The position numbers and the translations under genes are program-made. From NCBI GenBank assembly GCA_938041455.1, contig CALITO010000016.1, positions 1 through 64,000 on the forward strand: DNA of 64,000 nt, read 5' to 3'. Below the pieces are notes generated by a model, which was given only the letters and a program-made list of their open reading frames with translations, did not search any database and had not been told where the DNA came from. The stretch comes from an uncultured bacterium (GTDB taxonomy: Bacteria > Armatimonadota > JACIXR01). Positions 63,009 through 64,000 of this stretch are shown one piece after another (within the stretch, counting starts at the first letter, position 1; the number at the start of each line of letters is the position of its first letter).

Positions 63009-64000
63009 ATGACGAGTGGTTTGCTTGTCGGAGTTTATGAAGTGGATATAACTCCCGAAGTGGGCACTCTTATGGCGGGAGGGATTTATCCCCGTGTATC
63101 TAAGGGAGTTCACGACCCTCTAATGGCTAAGGCTATCGTTTTGGAATCCCGGGGAGTAAAGTTCGCCTATGTCATACTTGATATTTGCGTTTTAACAAGA
63201 CAAGTGGGCGATAAGGCAGTGAAATGGGCAAGCGAACTCACGGGCATCCCTACAGATAACATAGTGTGGGCAACCTCCCATACCCACTCCGGACCCTATA
63301 CGATGCCCTTCTTCGGCTCAACCGCAGAGGAAGTGGTTAATAGAGAGTGGTTATCATCACTCCCCCAGAAGTTTGCCCAGTGCGTTGCCAAGGCAGATGA
63401 AAACAAGGTGCCGGCGAGAATGAGCTTCCTCCGTGCCTACAATTACAACCTCCCCCTTAATCGTAGACTGCGTTTCAAAGACGGAAGGGAAATCAACAAC
63501 TGGTTGATAGATAGAGGGGAGGATGTGCAATGTGTAGGAACAGCTGGTCCAGTTGACCCCGAGATAGGCATAATCGCCTTCGATGATTCGGAAGGAAACC
63601 TATTAGCTGTCCTATTTAATTACGCCCTTCATTGCACCACACATTTTGGAGAGGAGTTCAGCGCAGATTACCCCGCCGTGGTAGCTCAGCGAATAAGGGA
63701 AGCATTTGGGGAAAAGGTGGTATCACTCTTTATGCCCGGGGCAATGGGGGATATAAACACCTACGAAAGTATGGAGGAAACGGGGAATTCGCTTGCAAGT
63801 AGTATAATACCCAAACTTTACGAGAGAAAACCAGTGGATGAAGCACCTTTTTTGGGAGCCCTTAAAAGCGAGATAACCGTTCCCTATCGGGATTTCACCC
63901 AGGACCAGGAGGAAAGAATTAGAGCTTCCCAATGGCCGGAGGATGTTCAGGAAGTTTTCAAAAAGGAATTAGAGATAATGCGAAAGGAAGGGATAAGGGA
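63009..64000 (+). CDS. Neutral/alkaline ceramidase-like protein (partial)
   Basis: 330 codons to the window end, open at the 3' side. N-terminal domain of the neutral/alkaline non-lysosomal ceramidase family: VGVYEVDITPEVGTLMAGG, ATSHTHSGPYTMP (zinc-binding His), NYALHCTTHFGEEFSADYP, and LFMPGAMGDINTYE near residue 245. No signal peptide is present at the N-terminus, so the protein may be cytoplasmic. Such proteins are common in Planctomycetota and Armatimonadota as hydrolases of unknown substrate. Start ATG 63009 with GGGAGG upstream, 16 bases after the Gfo/Idh/MocA gene. Confidence 0.8.
   Translation, partial: MTSGLLVGVYEVDITPEVGTLMAGGIYPRVSKGVHDPLMAKAIVLESRGVKFAYVILDICVLTRQVGDKAVKWASELTGIPTDNIVWATSHTHSGPYTMPFFGSTAEEVVNREWLSSLPQKFAQCVAKADENKVPARMSFLRAYNYNLPLNRRLRFKDGREINNWLIDRGEDVQCVGTAGPVDPEIGIIAFDDSEGNLLAVLFNYALHCTTHFGEEFSADYPAVVAQRIREAFGEKVVSLFMPGAMGDINTYESMEETGNSLASSIIPKLYERKPVDEAPFLGALKSEITVPYRDFTQDQEERIRASQWPEDVQEVFKKELEIMRKEGIR

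Noticed and set aside
1-64000. CRISPR arrays, toxin-antitoxin modules, restriction-modification or phage genes
   Set aside because: I saw no regularly spaced direct repeats, cas genes, methylase motifs or phage structural genes on either strand.

Overview
The window looks like a thermophilic member of the Armatimonadota or a close relative. The evidence is several genes with the DUF1559 prepilin head ([20 protein letters not shown] followed by [10 protein letters not shown]), two DUF6785-type membrane proteins, a GxGYxYP protein, ThuA, DUF6259-like and ceramidase-like proteins, and heavy use of AGA/AGG and ATA codons. This placement is inference from gene content; no rRNA gene is present. GC looks moderate.

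Layout. 1-2201 (-): copper-type P-ATPase, cut by the window edge. 2242-5857 (+): LpxL-like acyltransferase, XerC/D, phosphopentomutase, MgtC. 5863-8662: decayed IS5-like element whose right end supplies the start of a secreted GxGYxYP protein. 8736-17462 (+): argD-argF-argG-argH running into pilT, a metallophosphoesterase and a secreted metalloprotease. 17473-24328 (-): heat-shock operon dnaK-hsp20-grpE-dnaJ-hspR-clpC. 24389-30054 (-): lacI, prepilin, DUF6785 membrane protein and glycosidase-like protein, with a LacI-type operator over the promoter. 30203-32018 (+): SRPBCC protein and FAD oxidoreductase. 32053-37647: DUF4139 protein, cutA, and a tatD-DUF1844-nitroreductase-ACT-PFL operon. 37679-38051: four tRNAs (Val, Gly, Cys, Leu). 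38055-43861 (-): an NAD-epimerase/gmhB unit and a der-plsY-amrS-radical SAM unit. 43948-64000: accessory carbohydrate region with three DUF1559 genes (two damaged), ThuA, a GAF-GGDEF cyclase, a 1226-residue DUF6259-like protein, a PocR-AraC regulator, a second DUF6785 protein, several TIM-barrel or glycan-related exported proteins, a Gfo/Idh/MocA protein and a partial ceramidase-like protein.

How the genes may work together. The main candidate system is a repeated unit: sugar-type regulator (LacI or PocR-AraC), DUF1559 pseudopilin, large DUF6785 membrane protein, exported TIM-barrel enzyme. It occurs twice with unrelated regulators and different enzymes, so the pseudopilin and DUF6785 protein may form a glycan capture and uptake module. 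This is inference.

A second theme is transcription. Seven genes (lpxL-like, argD, tatD, der, the epimerase, araC and the gene at 58821) have a -10 box ending 7-9 nt before the start codon and no Shine-Dalgarno sequence. All but araC also have a recognisable -35. They look like leaderless mRNAs, mixed with ordinary SD-led genes. The tRNA-Gly(CCC) is also unusual, with C33 and C55.
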